Below are positions 1-8,216 of a stretch of 44,495 nt of DNA, piece by piece. The notes beneath the pieces are model-generated. The model did no database searches, was not told where the DNA came from, and worked only from the letters and a program-made list of their open reading frames with translations. Location: assembly GCA_013824865.1 (NCBI GenBank), contig PNON01000017.1:1-44495 (forward strand). The letters run 5' to 3'. Source of the DNA: Anaerolinea sp. (GTDB lineage Bacteria > Chloroflexota > Anaerolineae > Anaerolineales > Anaerolineaceae). The stretch's first letter is position 1. The number at the start of each line of letters is the position of its first letter. The translations under genes and the position numbers were made by a program.

Positions 1-1015
1 GCTTCTTGTTTTCGATTGTGAATTCCACATCCTGCATGTCTTTATAATGCTTCTCAAGCATGGCAGTAATGTCCATGAATTGCTGGTAAGCTTCGGGGAG
101 ATCTTTCTTGAGATGGATGATCTTTTCGGTGTTGCGGATGCCAGATACCACATCTTCGCCCTGGGCGTTGAGCAGGTAATCGCCGAACATTTCGCTCTCG
201 CCGGTTTGCGGGTCGCGGGTGAAGGCGACACCGGTGGCTGATTCCCAGCCCATATTACCAAATACCATCGTCACAATATTAACCGCGGTTCCTAAGTCAT
301 CGGGGATGTTGGTGGCGCGTCGGTAATCCACGGCGCGTTTTCCATTCCAACTCTTGAAAACGGCTTCGGTGGCCAATTCCAATTGCTTCATGGGGTCCTG
401 AGGGAACTCAAACCCGTGGCTGGTGGTTACTTCCTGGAATTTTTCAGTCAGGAATTTGAGATCAGCGGCTTTCAAGTCGGTGTCGGATTTGTATCCCTTC
501 TGATGTTTGTAGGCCTCCAGAACATCCTCGTAGGCTTCATCTGGTAGGCCCAATACAACAGAACCAAACATCTGGATGAGGCGGCGGTAGGAGTCGTATA
601 CAAAGCGTTCGTTGCCCGTCAACTTGACCATGCCCCTGGCAGTGCGGTTATTGAGACCAATGTTGAGGACGGTGTCCATCATGCCAGGCATGGAGAACTT
701 GGACCCTGAGCGGCAGGAAACAAGCAGCGGGTTGGATGGGGAACCAAATTTTTTCCCAGCAGCAATTTCCACCTTTTTCAAAGCGGAAAGCACCTGGCGC
801 CACATGCCCTCGGGGAACTTGCCGGCGGCTGAGTAAGCATTGCAGGCTTCAGTGGTGACGGTGAAGAATGGCGGTACCGGCAGGTTGATGCGGGTCATTT
901 CTGCCAGGTTGGCGCCTTTACCACCCAACAAACCACGTACCTTATCCCAGTCGCCTTTGGCGTATTTCTGCGCCAGTTCGACTTCATTAAATAAATATAC
1001 CCATTTCTTTGCCAT
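1..1015 (-). CDS. ppdK: Pyruvate, phosphate dikinase, N-terminal part (runs off the window)
   Basis: The frame is open to the window edge, so only about the first 338 residues are visible. They hold the nucleotide-binding (ATP-grasp) half: an early GLLGGKGANLAEM segment, then SCRSGSKFSMPGMMDTVLN, and FTRDPQTGE followed by a GDYLLNAQGEDVV segment, all typical of PPDK rather than PEP synthase. The phosphohistidine and PEP-binding domains lie outside the window. The enzyme interconverts pyruvate, ATP and phosphate with PEP, AMP and pyrophosphate in the cytoplasm. The ATG is preceded on the minus strand by GGAGG with a short spacer, which fixes the start. The upstream 250 bases hold no other gene and only weak -10-like elements. 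Confidence 0.95.
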   Translation of the reverse strand, partial: MAKKWVYLFNEVELAQKYAKGDWDKVRGLLGGKGANLAEMTRINLPVPPFFTVTTEACNAYSAAGKFPEGMWRQVLSALKKVEIAAGKKFGSPSNPLLVSCRSGSKFSMPGMMDTVLNIGLNNRTARGMVKLTGNERFVYDSYRRLIQMFGSVVLGLPDEAYEDVLEAYKHQKGYKSDTDLKAADLKFLTEKFQEVTTSHGFEFPQDPMKQLELATEAVFKSWNGKRAVDYRRATNIPDDLGTAVNIVTMVFGNMGWESATGVAFTRDPQTGESEMFGDYLLNAQGEDVVSGIRNTEKIIHLKKDLPEAYQQFMDITAMLEKHYKDMQDVEFTIENKK

Positions 1016-1272
1016 AAATCCTCCAGGATGTAATGATTATTAACCTGACATGCAGGTAAATTTTTATCTAATTTGAAAATTCTACCATAGATTGACTATA
1101 CAAATCTAAATAAACGGAAATAAATACATCAGGGAGAGGCAATTTGCTTTGATTCCAAGTAAATTGAGGTAATAAAAATGAAAATATGGGAATTTACGAG
1201 CAAGTAAGGTAGAATTATCCTCATTATGCAAATCACTGATTACAGATAAAAAAAGTACCGAGGGAGAATATC

Positions 1273-1569
1273 TTGCAAACCTGTTCCCGCTGTTACGCCC
1301 AAGCACCAGATAACGTTATTTTCTGCACCAGCTGCCAGAGCGATCTGCGCGATTATTCCAACACAATGGTGGCTTTGAAGGAACTCAAGAGCAATCCCAG
1401 GGTAAAGAGCGTCCGCATCAGCGTGTACCAGGATGCCTGCCCTGAATGCCACGCGCACCAGGGGACATATGATAAGGATAATGTTCCCAGCCTGCCGCAC
1501 TCCGGCTGTTCGCATCCTGAGGGATGTCGGTGCTTTTATGAACCTTGTTTGAATACTTTGTATCCGTAA
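1273..1569 (+). CDS. Small zinc-ribbon protein of unknown function
   Basis: A 98-residue protein starting at TTG, with AGGGAGA just upstream as ribosome binding site. The N-terminus has two CxxC knuckles (CSRC near residue 4, CTSC near 18), a classic zinc ribbon. The C-terminal half has DACPECHAHQG and then HSGCSHPEGCRCFYEP, a Cys/His-rich arrangement that could bind a second metal and is reminiscent of the C-terminal segment of phage head-morphogenesis-like proteins. I do not know a function. It stands alone between the divergent ppdK and the convergent cca. An overlapping minus-strand frame exists but lacks protein-like character. Confidence 0.75.
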   Translation: MQTCSRCYAQAPDNVIFCTSCQSDLRDYSNTMVALKELKSNPRVKSVRISVYQDACPECHAHQGTYDKDNVPSLPHSGCSHPEGCRCFYEPCLNTLYP

Positions 1570-1601
1570 TTGCTTTAACTGTAGCAAAAGAGAATAATAC
1601 G

Positions 1602-3149
1602 CTACTGCTGATACTGCTTAATCACAAACTCTTTTGCCTGTTCTTCATTCACAACCAATCCGGCAGCTTGCTCCTCCCTTAGCTTCGCCAGCAACTTTCC
1701 AATGATCTGACCGGGATGGATATTGAGCAAGCGCTGTATATCATGCCCATCCAGCAGCACAGGCGGGTCCACCACACTATCGCGCTCATACCACCATGCA
1801 TGCATCAATTTGACGGCTACACGCAGCGATGGCATTGGGAAAGTCCCAACAGTCAGCCCATCATTGCCTATAAACGCATTTGCCAGGTACAAAATCGCAG
1901 CGTCTATCCCATATTCACCCGCATATGAAAAATAGCGATGAATGATCCGTTGATCTGAGCTTTCCACTCCAGCTACATTCTTCGCCAGCCAGTCTCTGCA
2001 GCCCAGGATGGAATCCAGGGCTTGCCTCTCGGAATTGGTGAGCACCAGGTCGGCGCCTAATTGACCCAAATCGAATTCCGGGGAAGTCCCCCACCCCAGG
2101 CAGGCCAGCACCCATAGGGTGGAACGAGGCCGATCCTGTTGAATTCGCGCATTGCTCAATCCGCCAATGCGCGTACGATAACCACTGAGTTCGTTCAGAA
2201 GCAAGCCGCTCCATAGATTCTCTTCTCTGTCAGTCTGGCCGCTCTGCATGAGTGCTAGCAACCGATCCAGAGTCCGCACTCGTACCAGCCACTCTTCTCG
2301 TTTTTCGTTGGGAAGATCCAGCATAGGAGATATATTCTCCCCAACTTGCAGGTTAAAGAGTAAGCGTAAAAATTTCGCTGGCTGGGTTTCGAGACCCTTG
2401 AAAAACTCATCCCGCCTGCGCTCAGCGGTAATATTTGCCAACTGCAAATGGTGGACTTTGATCTGAGCCAGAGTGCTGGTATCCAGCTTGAGCTGCAGGT
2501 CACAGGCCATGCGGGCGGCGCGGATGACGCGGACAGGATCATCCTGGATGGACGCAGGAGAGCAGGCTTTCAGTATCCTATCCTTTATGTCTTGTGCACC
2601 GCCGAGCGGATCAATCAATTTCTGCGGATCATGGATATCGACAGCCATGGCGTTGATGGTGAAATCACGCGCTGCCAGGTCCGCGTCAATGACTGTACCA
2701 CGCATCTTGTTGAAATCCAGGTACAGCGGCTTGCCATCTGAAATATGAATGATTAGGCGGAAGGATTCGCGTTCTTTATCGAGGATATAAAAATCGGAAC
2801 CCAAAGTGGCTGAAACCCGCCTGGCCACCTTTTCAGTGGCGTTTTGGACCGCGAAGTCCAGGTCACCGGCACGGCGCTCGAGCAAGGCATCCCGCACAGC
2901 GCCACCCACCAGATAAATACCGGGAACACCTGATAAAATTTGCTGCACCTGCATGAAAATGGGATGAAAGGTCATAACACGATTCAGGGGGATGTAAGAA
3001 ATAAGGATGGTTTCTTTGGCGCGAACGGCTTTGGCAGCTTTGAAAACCTGCTCTGGGGAACCACCTTGACTGATGATAGCCTGCCCGATACGTGCAATCC
3101 ACCTGCCGGAATAGGGACTGACTGGCTCCATCTCATCCGTGGGGGTCAT
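1602..3149 (-). CDS. cca: CCA tRNA nucleotidyltransferase / poly(A) polymerase family protein with extra N-terminal domain
   Basis: A 515-residue member of the class II nucleotidyltransferase family that builds or repairs the tRNA 3' CCA end. The head domain begins near residue 75 with LVGGAVRDALLERRAGDLDFAV; the GG motif and the DLD metal-binding carboxylates are intact, followed by RDFTINAMAVD, the D(P/I)xGG-type LIDPLGGAQDI and the DDPVRVIRAARMA segment. The first ~45 residues (YSGRWIARIGQAIISQGG) look like a DUF5678-type domain fused in front. Its start codon overlaps the stop of hpt (ATGA), so the two are translationally coupled. From sequence alone CCA-adding, A-adding and poly(A) activity cannot be separated. 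Confidence 0.88.
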   Translation of the reverse strand: MTPTDEMEPVSPYSGRWIARIGQAIISQGGSPEQVFKAAKAVRAKETILISYIPLNRVMTFHPIFMQVQQILSGVPGIYLVGGAVRDALLERRAGDLDFAVQNATEKVARRVSATLGSDFYILDKERESFRLIIHISDGKPLYLDFNKMRGTVIDADLAARDFTINAMAVDIHDPQKLIDPLGGAQDIKDRILKACSPASIQDDPVRVIRAARMACDLQLKLDTSTLAQIKVHHLQLANITAERRRDEFFKGLETQPAKFLRLLFNLQVGENISPMLDLPNEKREEWLVRVRTLDRLLALMQSGQTDREENLWSGLLLNELSGYRTRIGGLSNARIQQDRPRSTLWVLACLGWGTSPEFDLGQLGADLVLTNSERQALDSILGCRDWLAKNVAGVESSDQRIIHRYFSYAGEYGIDAAILYLANAFIGNDGLTVGTFPMPSLRVAVKLMHAWWYERDSVVDPPVLLDGHDIQRLLNIHPGQIIGKLLAKLREEQAAGLVVNEEQAKEFVIKQYQQ

Positions 3150-3703
3150 TCTTCCGGCCGGTATTTTTCCAAATCCACCACACCAACAAAGGGCAGGTTG
3201 CGATAATATTCGTCAATGTCCAGCCCATAACCAAAAACAAATTTGTTGGGGATGGTGAAACCGCGATACTTGATAGGCACATCTTCTTCCCGGCGTTCAG
3301 CTTTGTCCAGCAGGGTGCAGACGACCAGGCTCTTTGGATGGCGGGTAGCAAGCAAATCCAATACCGACGCAATGGTATGACCGCTATCCACTATATCTTC
3401 CACCAGAATGACATTTTTTCCCTCCACACTGGTATTAAGATCAAGGGTGATACGCACCTGTCCACTCGATTCACGCGCGCCCGAACCATAAGATGATACA
3501 GCCATAAAATCCACAGCCAACGGAACATCAATCTCGCGAATTAAGTCAGTGAGAAACAACACCCCGCCGCGCAGGATGCAAATCAGCAGCAACTCCTCTC
3601 CCTGGTAGTCATGGCTGATTTCACGCCCCAGCGCTGCAATGCGCGATTGCAACTGCTCCCTGGTTACCAGTACCTCAGCCAGGAATGTACGGTAGTCTTG
3701 CAT
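3146..3703 (-). CDS. hpt: Hypoxanthine phosphoribosyltransferase
   Basis: A 185-residue purine salvage enzyme that makes IMP (and probably GMP) from hypoxanthine or guanine and PRPP. The PRPP loop VILVEDIVDSGHT is canonical, as is the early LLLICILRGGVLFLTDL segment that forms the pyrophosphate loop, and the C-terminal GYGLDIDEYYRNLPFVGVV is typical of bacterial Hpt. GGAGATCAACC precedes the ATG. It lies 11 bases after tdk and overlaps cca by four bases, so tdk-hpt-cca is likely one transcript joining pyrimidine and purine salvage with tRNA maturation. Confidence 0.95.
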   Translation of the reverse strand: MQDYRTFLAEVLVTREQLQSRIAALGREISHDYQGEELLLICILRGGVLFLTDLIREIDVPLAVDFMAVSSYGSGARESSGQVRITLDLNTSVEGKNVILVEDIVDSGHTIASVLDLLATRHPKSLVVCTLLDKAERREEDVPIKYRGFTIPNKFVFGYGLDIDEYYRNLPFVGVVDLEKYRPEE

Positions 3704-3714
3704 GGTTGATCTCC

Positions 3715-4287
3715 TTACTTACCTGGCACATCGTGATGCTGCCGGCAGCGGGCTTCATACAACTCTGCCGCGCCCACGATGACTACCGGGTCGTCGTACC
3801 TGGCTGGCTGGCCATTGACCAGGCGCTGGGTGCGTGAAGCTGGCTCTCCACAGACCATGCAAATGGCCTGCAGTTTATCCACTTTTTCCGCATTGCACAT
3901 CAGCACCGGCATGAGGCCAAAAGGTTCGCCACGGAAGTCGGTATCAAGGCCGGCGACAATAACCCGCATGCCGCTGTCCGCCAGTTCAATTACCAGGTCC
4001 ACCACAGCCAAATCAAAGAACTGGGCTTCGTCGATGGCAACAACTGTAGTGTCCGCTTTAATATGTTGCCGTATGTCTACAGCGTGATTTACTGGAAGGG
4101 CATCAAACTCGGATCCAGCGTGTGATTTGACTTTTTCAGTGGCATAACGAATGTCAATGGCTGGCTTGAACACCTGCACCTTCTGACGCGCAATCGTTGC
4201 TCTGCGCAGCCGCCGGATCAACTCGTCCGTTTTACCACTGAACATGGATCCACAAATCACTTCCACTGAGCCATTATGATGCTTCAT
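3715..4287 (-). CDS. tdk: Thymidine kinase (type II)
   Basis: A 190-residue kinase phosphorylating thymidine and deoxyuridine. The P-loop [15 protein letters not shown] is at the N-terminus, DEAQFF is the Walker B-like carboxylate, and the lasso region contains the zinc-binding CMVCG pair with a later CRQHH. I chose the internal ATG at 4287 because GGTGGCGGA precedes it and the length then matches the family; a longer in-frame start at 4329 would begin inside the intergenic perfect hairpin at 4315-4346. It probably heads the tdk-hpt-cca unit. Confidence 0.94.
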   Translation of the reverse strand: MKHHNGSVEVICGSMFSGKTDELIRRLRRATIARQKVQVFKPAIDIRYATEKVKSHAGSEFDALPVNHAVDIRQHIKADTTVVAIDEAQFFDLAVVDLVIELADSGMRVIVAGLDTDFRGEPFGLMPVLMCNAEKVDKLQAICMVCGEPASRTQRLVNGQPARYDDPVVIVGAAELYEARCRQHHDVPGK

Positions 4288-4314
4288 TCCGCCACCTTTT
4301 ATGATTGGTATAGT

Positions 4315-4346
4315 AACAGGCAGATGCATCCATGCATCTGCCTGTT
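4315..4346 (-). other. Perfect 15-bp inverted repeat between rpmE and tdk
   Basis: Two 15-base arms are exactly complementary around a two-base centre (CC). The hairpin lies downstream of the rpmE stop and upstream of tdk on the same strand. No T-run follows it, so it is not a textbook terminator. It could stabilise the 3' end of the ribosomal-protein mRNA or act as a pause/processing site. Confidence 0.6.
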
Positions 4347-4378
4347 AAGTGTACATGAAATTATGTCCGCGGGCAATA

Positions 4379-4855
4379 TCAGACGGCGGGCTCTTCTGCT
4401 GCGGTGGGTAGGTCATAACCTAGGGATCGCAGTTTCTTTTTCGCATCGATGAGAGACTTGCGTCCAAATCCTTCAATAGCCAGGAGAGCTTCTTCGCCTT
4501 CAGCTAATTTGTCAATAAATTGGCCAAAGCTTTTGATTTCTGCTTTTTCGAGCGCAGCCAGCGCACGGGCGCTAAGTTCAAGTTCTGCAACCAACCGGTC
4601 GGGTGAGGTACGCTCACTATCGCGGGAAACCTTCTGATCCACGAATTCCTGGCGGGCTTGTAGTTTCTTGTAGAAGCGATCCACCTGACCTTCAATGTCG
4701 ATAAGGCGTTGCTGCTGGCCGGTGAAGAATGGGTGGCACTTGGAGCAAACCTCGGTGCGGATTGTTTTTTTTGTGGAACCGGTAGTCCAGGTATTACCGC
4801 AGGCGCAAACCACCTGGGCATCCGGATAATAGTTTGGATGAATGTCTTTTTTCAT
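4379..4855 (-). CDS. rpmE: Ribosomal protein L31 fused to an RNA polymerase alpha-CTD-like domain
   Basis: A 158-residue protein, over twice the usual L31 length. Residues 1-66 are a normal zinc-type L31: MKKDIHP start, Cys17/Cys19, TTGSTKK, Cys37/Cys40 ([10 protein letters not shown]). After a ~20-residue charged linker, residues ~91-150 read like the alpha subunit C-terminal domain: LELSAR, then [33 protein letters not shown] split over two helices and the final SLGYDLP. Arg97, Gly131, Lys133 and Ser134 fall at positions matching E. coli alpha Arg265, Gly296, Lys298 and Ser299, which contact DNA. It is the last gene of rplU-rpmA-rpmE. L31 identity is firm; that the extension folds and binds nucleic acid as alphaCTD does is inferred. 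Confidence 0.93.
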   Translation of the reverse strand: MKKDIHPNYYPDAQVVCACGNTWTTGSTKKTIRTEVCSKCHPFFTGQQQRLIDIEGQVDRFYKKLQARQEFVDQKVSRDSERTSPDRLVAELELSARALAALEKAEIKSFGQFIDKLAEGEEALLAIEGFGRKSLIDAKKKLRSLGYDLPTAAEEPAV

Positions 4856-4898
4856 AGCTCTTTATCGATCCTCTTCCCTGGTGGGAATAATCAGGTAG

Positions 4899-5162
4899 TT
4901 AATCCTGTAACTGGGGAACAACGCTAACCCGTTTCTTTCCATCCGGTAACGTCTTAAATTCAATAATGCCATCAGAAGTTGCGAATAGAGTATCGTCTTT
5001 TCCCACACCGATGTTTTCACCGGGTTTAATCCGAGTGCCACGCTGGCGCACAATGATATTTCCGGAGAGAACTTTTTCTCCAGCATATTTTTTTACGCCT
5101 AAGCGTTGTGCATTACTATCACGACCGTTGCGGGATGAACCGCCACCTTTTTTATGTGCCAT
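4899..5162 (-). CDS. rpmA: 50S ribosomal protein L27
   Basis: An 87-residue large-subunit protein whose N-terminal tail reaches toward the peptidyl transferase centre. The start [16 protein letters not shown] is the standard mature-type N-terminus without the Firmicutes-type cleavable leader. The body [13 protein letters not shown] and the later [12 protein letters not shown] are conserved. GGAGTAAGGCAA precedes the ATG, and rplU ends five bases upstream. Confidence 0.97.
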   Translation of the reverse strand: MAHKKGGGSSRNGRDSNAQRLGVKKYAGEKVLSGNIIVRQRGTRIKPGENIGVGKDDTLFATSDGIIEFKTLPDGKKRVSVVPQLQD

Positions 5163-5167
5163 TTGCC

Positions 5168-5485
5168 TTACTCCATTGAAATTGAATCAACCATCAGGCG
5201 GGTAAATTTTTGCCGATGGCCAGTTTTGACGCGAATACGTTTCTTCGGGCGGTATTTGAATACGATCAGTTTTGGACCTTTAATGTGTTCCGAAACGGTT
5301 GCTTTGACGGATACTTTCTTCACGTAGGGGGTACCAACCGAGATTTTATCGCCATCCACTACCATCAGAACATTTTCCAGAGCCAGCTCTGATCCCTCTT
5401 CAACAGGCAGCAGGTCGACTTCGATCGGGCTGCCTTCGACGGCTTTATACTGTTTGCCGCCACTTTCTACTATTGCGTACTTCAT
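5168..5485 (-). CDS. rplU: 50S ribosomal protein L21
   Basis: A 105-residue 23S rRNA-binding protein. [18 protein letters not shown] at the N-terminus and [19 protein letters not shown] near the C-terminus are the family signatures. It is the first gene of the rplU-rpmA-rpmE operon and is preceded by GGAGAAAAGG close to the ATG, by a ~100-base leader with a GC-rich hairpin, and by a strong promoter. Confidence 0.97.
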   Translation of the reverse strand: MKYAIVESGGKQYKAVEGSPIEVDLLPVEEGSELALENVLMVVDGDKISVGTPYVKKVSVKATVSEHIKGPKLIVFKYRPKKRIRVKTGHRQKFTRLMVDSISME

Positions 5486-5565
5486 TCCTTTTCTCCAATC
5501 TTCACTTCACCTTAATCCACGCGTGGAACGCCCAGTTAAGGGGAAGTTGGGGATGCATATATATA

Positions 5566-5582
5566 CCCCAGCGTTGCCGGGG
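5566..5582 (-). promoter_or_regulatory. Hairpin in the rplU leader
   Basis: Arms of seven bases (CCCCGGC and GCTGGGG on the minus strand, one G-T pair) with a three-base loop sit in the 5' leader, about 80 bases before the L21 start. Ribosomal-protein leaders upstream of L21 are known autoregulatory sites in other bacteria; whether this one is related is unknown. Confidence 0.45.
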
Positions 5583-5595
5583 TTACGGTTTGTCT

Positions 5596-5625
5596 ATTAT
5601 AAAGCAGGATACGCAGAATTGTCAA
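5596..5625 (-). promoter_or_regulatory. Consensus sigma-70 promoter of rplU-rpmA-rpmE
   Basis: TTGACA (5620-5625) and TATAAT (5596-5601) on the minus strand, both perfect, separated by 18 bases. Transcription would begin near 5589, giving a leader of about 100 nt before rplU. Confidence 0.85.
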
Positions 5626-5710
5626 CGATCCCAGCTAAGTAGACATTTGCTTTTAAGGCTTTACCCGGGAAGGGAGGCGGAGTGGGATGCAACTGACCAT
5701 GCAGAAACAA

Positions 5711-7843
5711 TCAGCTTGTCAGGCGAAGTGAGATTCTGCCGCGGTCAATTTCCACCTTGATGATCTCCACCTCGATGACATCCGCCACTTGCAGCACAGC
5801 GCCAAATGGCATCTGCGAACGATGTACGAGGCCATCCTGTTTCACGCCAATATCCACAAACGCGCCAAAGTCCACCACATTTCGCACGGTACCTTTTAAC
5901 TTCATCCCCTCCGCCAGGTCTTCCATCTTCAGCACATCACCGCGGAGGATGGGTGTTGGAGCATCCTGGCGTGGATCCCGTCCCGGGCGTACCAGTTGCT
6001 CCAGGATATCGGTCAGAGTGTGTACCCCGCAGCCCAACTCAACCGCCAGCGCTTCAGGAGTAATCTCAGCGCGCAGCTTCTCCACTGCTTGCCGTCGCTC
6101 CGTCAGCGTCGCGTCAACTGCCATCCCTGCTCTTGCCATTACTCTGTGAGCCACAGGATAGCTTTCAGGGTGGATGGCTGATGCATCCAGGGTGTTTTTA
6201 CCTCCACGGATACGCAAAAATCCAGCGCTCTGTTCAAAAGCTCTGGGGCCTAATCCGGCCACTTTTTTGAATTGTGTTCTATCGGTAAAACTGCCATTCT
6301 CATCCCGATATGAGACCATCTTTTCTGCCAGCTTTGGGCCAATGCCAGCCACATACGCCAGCAAAGCTGGGGAGGCAGAATTTACATTGACGCCAACCCG
6401 GTTCACTACATCCTCCACCACCCCATCCAGCGTGGATTTGAGCAAGCCCTGATCCACATCGTGTTGATAAAGGCCGACCCCGATTGAACGCGGATCTATC
6501 TTCACCAGCTCAGCCAGTGGATCTTGTACACGCCGGGCGATGGATGCAGCGCCGCGCAATGACACATCGAGGTCTGGCATCTCCTGTCGCGCCAGCGGAC
6601 TAGCCGAGTAGACGCTTGCCCCAGCTTCATTTGTGATGATGTATTTCACCCCGGGCAAGTCTTTGATAAGTTCAGCAGCCAGGTGTTCAGTCTCGCGGGA
6701 TGCGGTGCCATTGCCGATGGAAATGAGCGTAACGTTGAGCCGGGCAATCAGTCCGCGCAGGTTTTCTAATGCCTCGATCCACTTTTTTTGCGGCTCATGA
6801 GGATATATGGTGCCGGTATGCAACAGCTTGCCATTGGTATCGACCACAGCAACCTTACAACCGGTACGAAAGCCCGGGTCCAGTCCCAGTATCACGTGCC
6901 CGGCCAACGGAGGTTGGTTGAGCAGCCCTCGCATATTATCCGCGAAGACACGGATGGCATGCAGTTGGGCATTCACGGACAGCTCGCGCCGCACGTCACG
7001 TTCAATTGCCGGCAGCAACAGCCTATTTGCGCTGTCCCTGATGGCTAGCTCCAGTTGCTCACTGAAAGGTGAATGTGGATCAGGACAGAATTGCGAGTGA
7101 ATGGCGTTTAGCCAGTCCCGTTCCGACACCTGCACAGTTACGCGCAGCGCTTCATCAGATTCTCCCCGGTCAATAGCCAGTACCTGGTGCGGATGGAGCT
7201 TGTCCACCCGGTTTTCGTAATCATAATACAACTCATAAACACGCTTTTCATCTTTAGCCCCATCGACCTTTTCCACACTCACTGTGGCAAACTGCAGTGC
7301 CCTTTCACGCGTCAACCGGCGAACATCCGCGTGGTCGCTGATGGTCTCCGCTGTGATATCGCGCGCTCCGGCCAAGGCATCTTCGATGGTGAGTACCTGT
7401 TCGTTGAGGAAGCCTTCGGCCACCTTTTCCGCGCTTTCCGATGTACGGGATTGATTAATAATAAATTCCGCCAACTCTTGCAAACCCTTTTCACGGGCGA
7501 TGCTGGCACGGGTGCGGCGTTTCGGTTTGTAAGGCGCATAAAGATCCTCCACCGCGGTCAATGTAGCCGCTTTGCATATCTTATCTTCCAGTTCAGGCGT
7601 TAGTTTTCCTTGCTCGTTGATGGAGGCCAAAACTGCTGCTTTGCGCTCATCCAGCGTTCGCAAGCGGTCCACTTCGGACTGGATACTGCGCAGTTGTTCT
7701 TCATCCAACGTACCGGTCATTTCTTTTCGGTAGCGGGCAATGAATGGGACAGTGTTTCCTTCATCCAACAGTTGGATGGCAGCCGCCGTCTGGCTGGGTT
7801 TGATCTTGAGGGCTTGCGCAATAATGGTAGAGTATTCAGTCAC
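5711..7843 (-). CDS. tex: Tex-family transcription accessory / RNA-binding protein
   Basis: A 710-residue Tex protein: N-terminal helical region with VPFIARYRKEMTG, a YqgF/RNase H-like domain beginning near residue 320 (GLDPGFRTGCKVAVVD), helix-hairpin-helix segments around 490-560 (LLAYVAGIGPKLAEKMV, VAGLGPRAFEQ), and a C-terminal S1 domain (GTVRNVVDFGAFVDIGV, DGLVH). Tex binds nucleic acid and influences transcription in several bacteria; its precise role is not settled. I take the GTG at 7843 as start because AAAGGAAAGCAGC precedes it; an ATG 14 codons upstream lacks a ribosome site and adds non-conserved residues. It lies upstream of the rplU promoter on the same strand. Confidence 0.93.
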   Translation of the reverse strand: MTEYSTIIAQALKIKPSQTAAAIQLLDEGNTVPFIARYRKEMTGTLDEEQLRSIQSEVDRLRTLDERKAAVLASINEQGKLTPELEDKICKAATLTAVEDLYAPYKPKRRTRASIAREKGLQELAEFIINQSRTSESAEKVAEGFLNEQVLTIEDALAGARDITAETISDHADVRRLTRERALQFATVSVEKVDGAKDEKRVYELYYDYENRVDKLHPHQVLAIDRGESDEALRVTVQVSERDWLNAIHSQFCPDPHSPFSEQLELAIRDSANRLLLPAIERDVRRELSVNAQLHAIRVFADNMRGLLNQPPLAGHVILGLDPGFRTGCKVAVVDTNGKLLHTGTIYPHEPQKKWIEALENLRGLIARLNVTLISIGNGTASRETEHLAAELIKDLPGVKYIITNEAGASVYSASPLARQEMPDLDVSLRGAASIARRVQDPLAELVKIDPRSIGVGLYQHDVDQGLLKSTLDGVVEDVVNRVGVNVNSASPALLAYVAGIGPKLAEKMVSYRDENGSFTDRTQFKKVAGLGPRAFEQSAGFLRIRGGKNTLDASAIHPESYPVAHRVMARAGMAVDATLTERRQAVEKLRAEITPEALAVELGCGVHTLTDILEQLVRPGRDPRQDAPTPILRGDVLKMEDLAEGMKLKGTVRNVVDFGAFVDIGVKQDGLVHRSQMPFGAVLQVADVIEVEIIKVEIDRGRISLRLTS

Positions 7844-7942
7844 GCTGCTTTCCTTTTCGGGGGAGTGTGGACGCAATTTTATCATGGTTGATTATTGATT
7901 TCCTGCAACCCAAATTGATTGCAGAATTTTATCATTTCGATA

Positions 7943-8129
7943 TCATAACCGCATGATAAGAGCACAGCGCATGTTCCTATCCTTCACCCTGCCTGCCGCA
8001 GGATTGATCAGCACACATTCACCATCGTAATCCACCCATAGCGGTGATACATGAGGGCTGCCATCCGGCATGAGCGTAGCCGGTACCCAAAGTTTTTCGT
8101 TTGAATAAATCGAGAAATTCTTCTGGTAC
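7943..8129 (-). pseudogene. Remnant of a PPOX-class (F420/FMN) flavin-binding enzyme
   Basis: Read on the minus strand, one frame gives VPEEFLDLFKRKTLG and the continuation appears in another frame as VPATLMPDGSPHVSPLWVDY, then GECVLINPAAGRVKDRNMR, ending at a stop a few codons later. This is the N-terminal half of the pyridoxamine-5'-phosphate-oxidase-like family of F420- or FMN-dependent reductases. There is a frameshift near the first domain strand, no start codon (a TAA lies six codons before VPEEF) and no C-terminal half. The gene is therefore dead. It fills what would otherwise be a 350-base gap between tex and the CAT-family gene. Confidence 0.72.
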
Positions 8130-8192
8130 TCTTGTAATAACTATTTACATAAATATAAATTCAAGTTTTCACAGCTAATGATATAGATTGTT

Positions 8193-8198
8193 TATAAT
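8193..8198 (+). promoter_or_regulatory. -10 element for the CAT-family gene
   Basis: A perfect TATAAT in AT-rich DNA; transcription would start near 8205, only ~12 bases before the ATG at 8217, with AGGAG in between. No good -35 is visible at 17 bases (TTCACA lies 19 bases away). Confidence 0.4.
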
Positions 8199-8216
8199 AT
8201 ATTGAATAGGAGTCCA

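Noticed and set aside
1240-1587. 115-codon minus-strand frame
   Set aside because: Antisense to the zinc-ribbon gene, whose paired Cys motifs are unlikely by chance.
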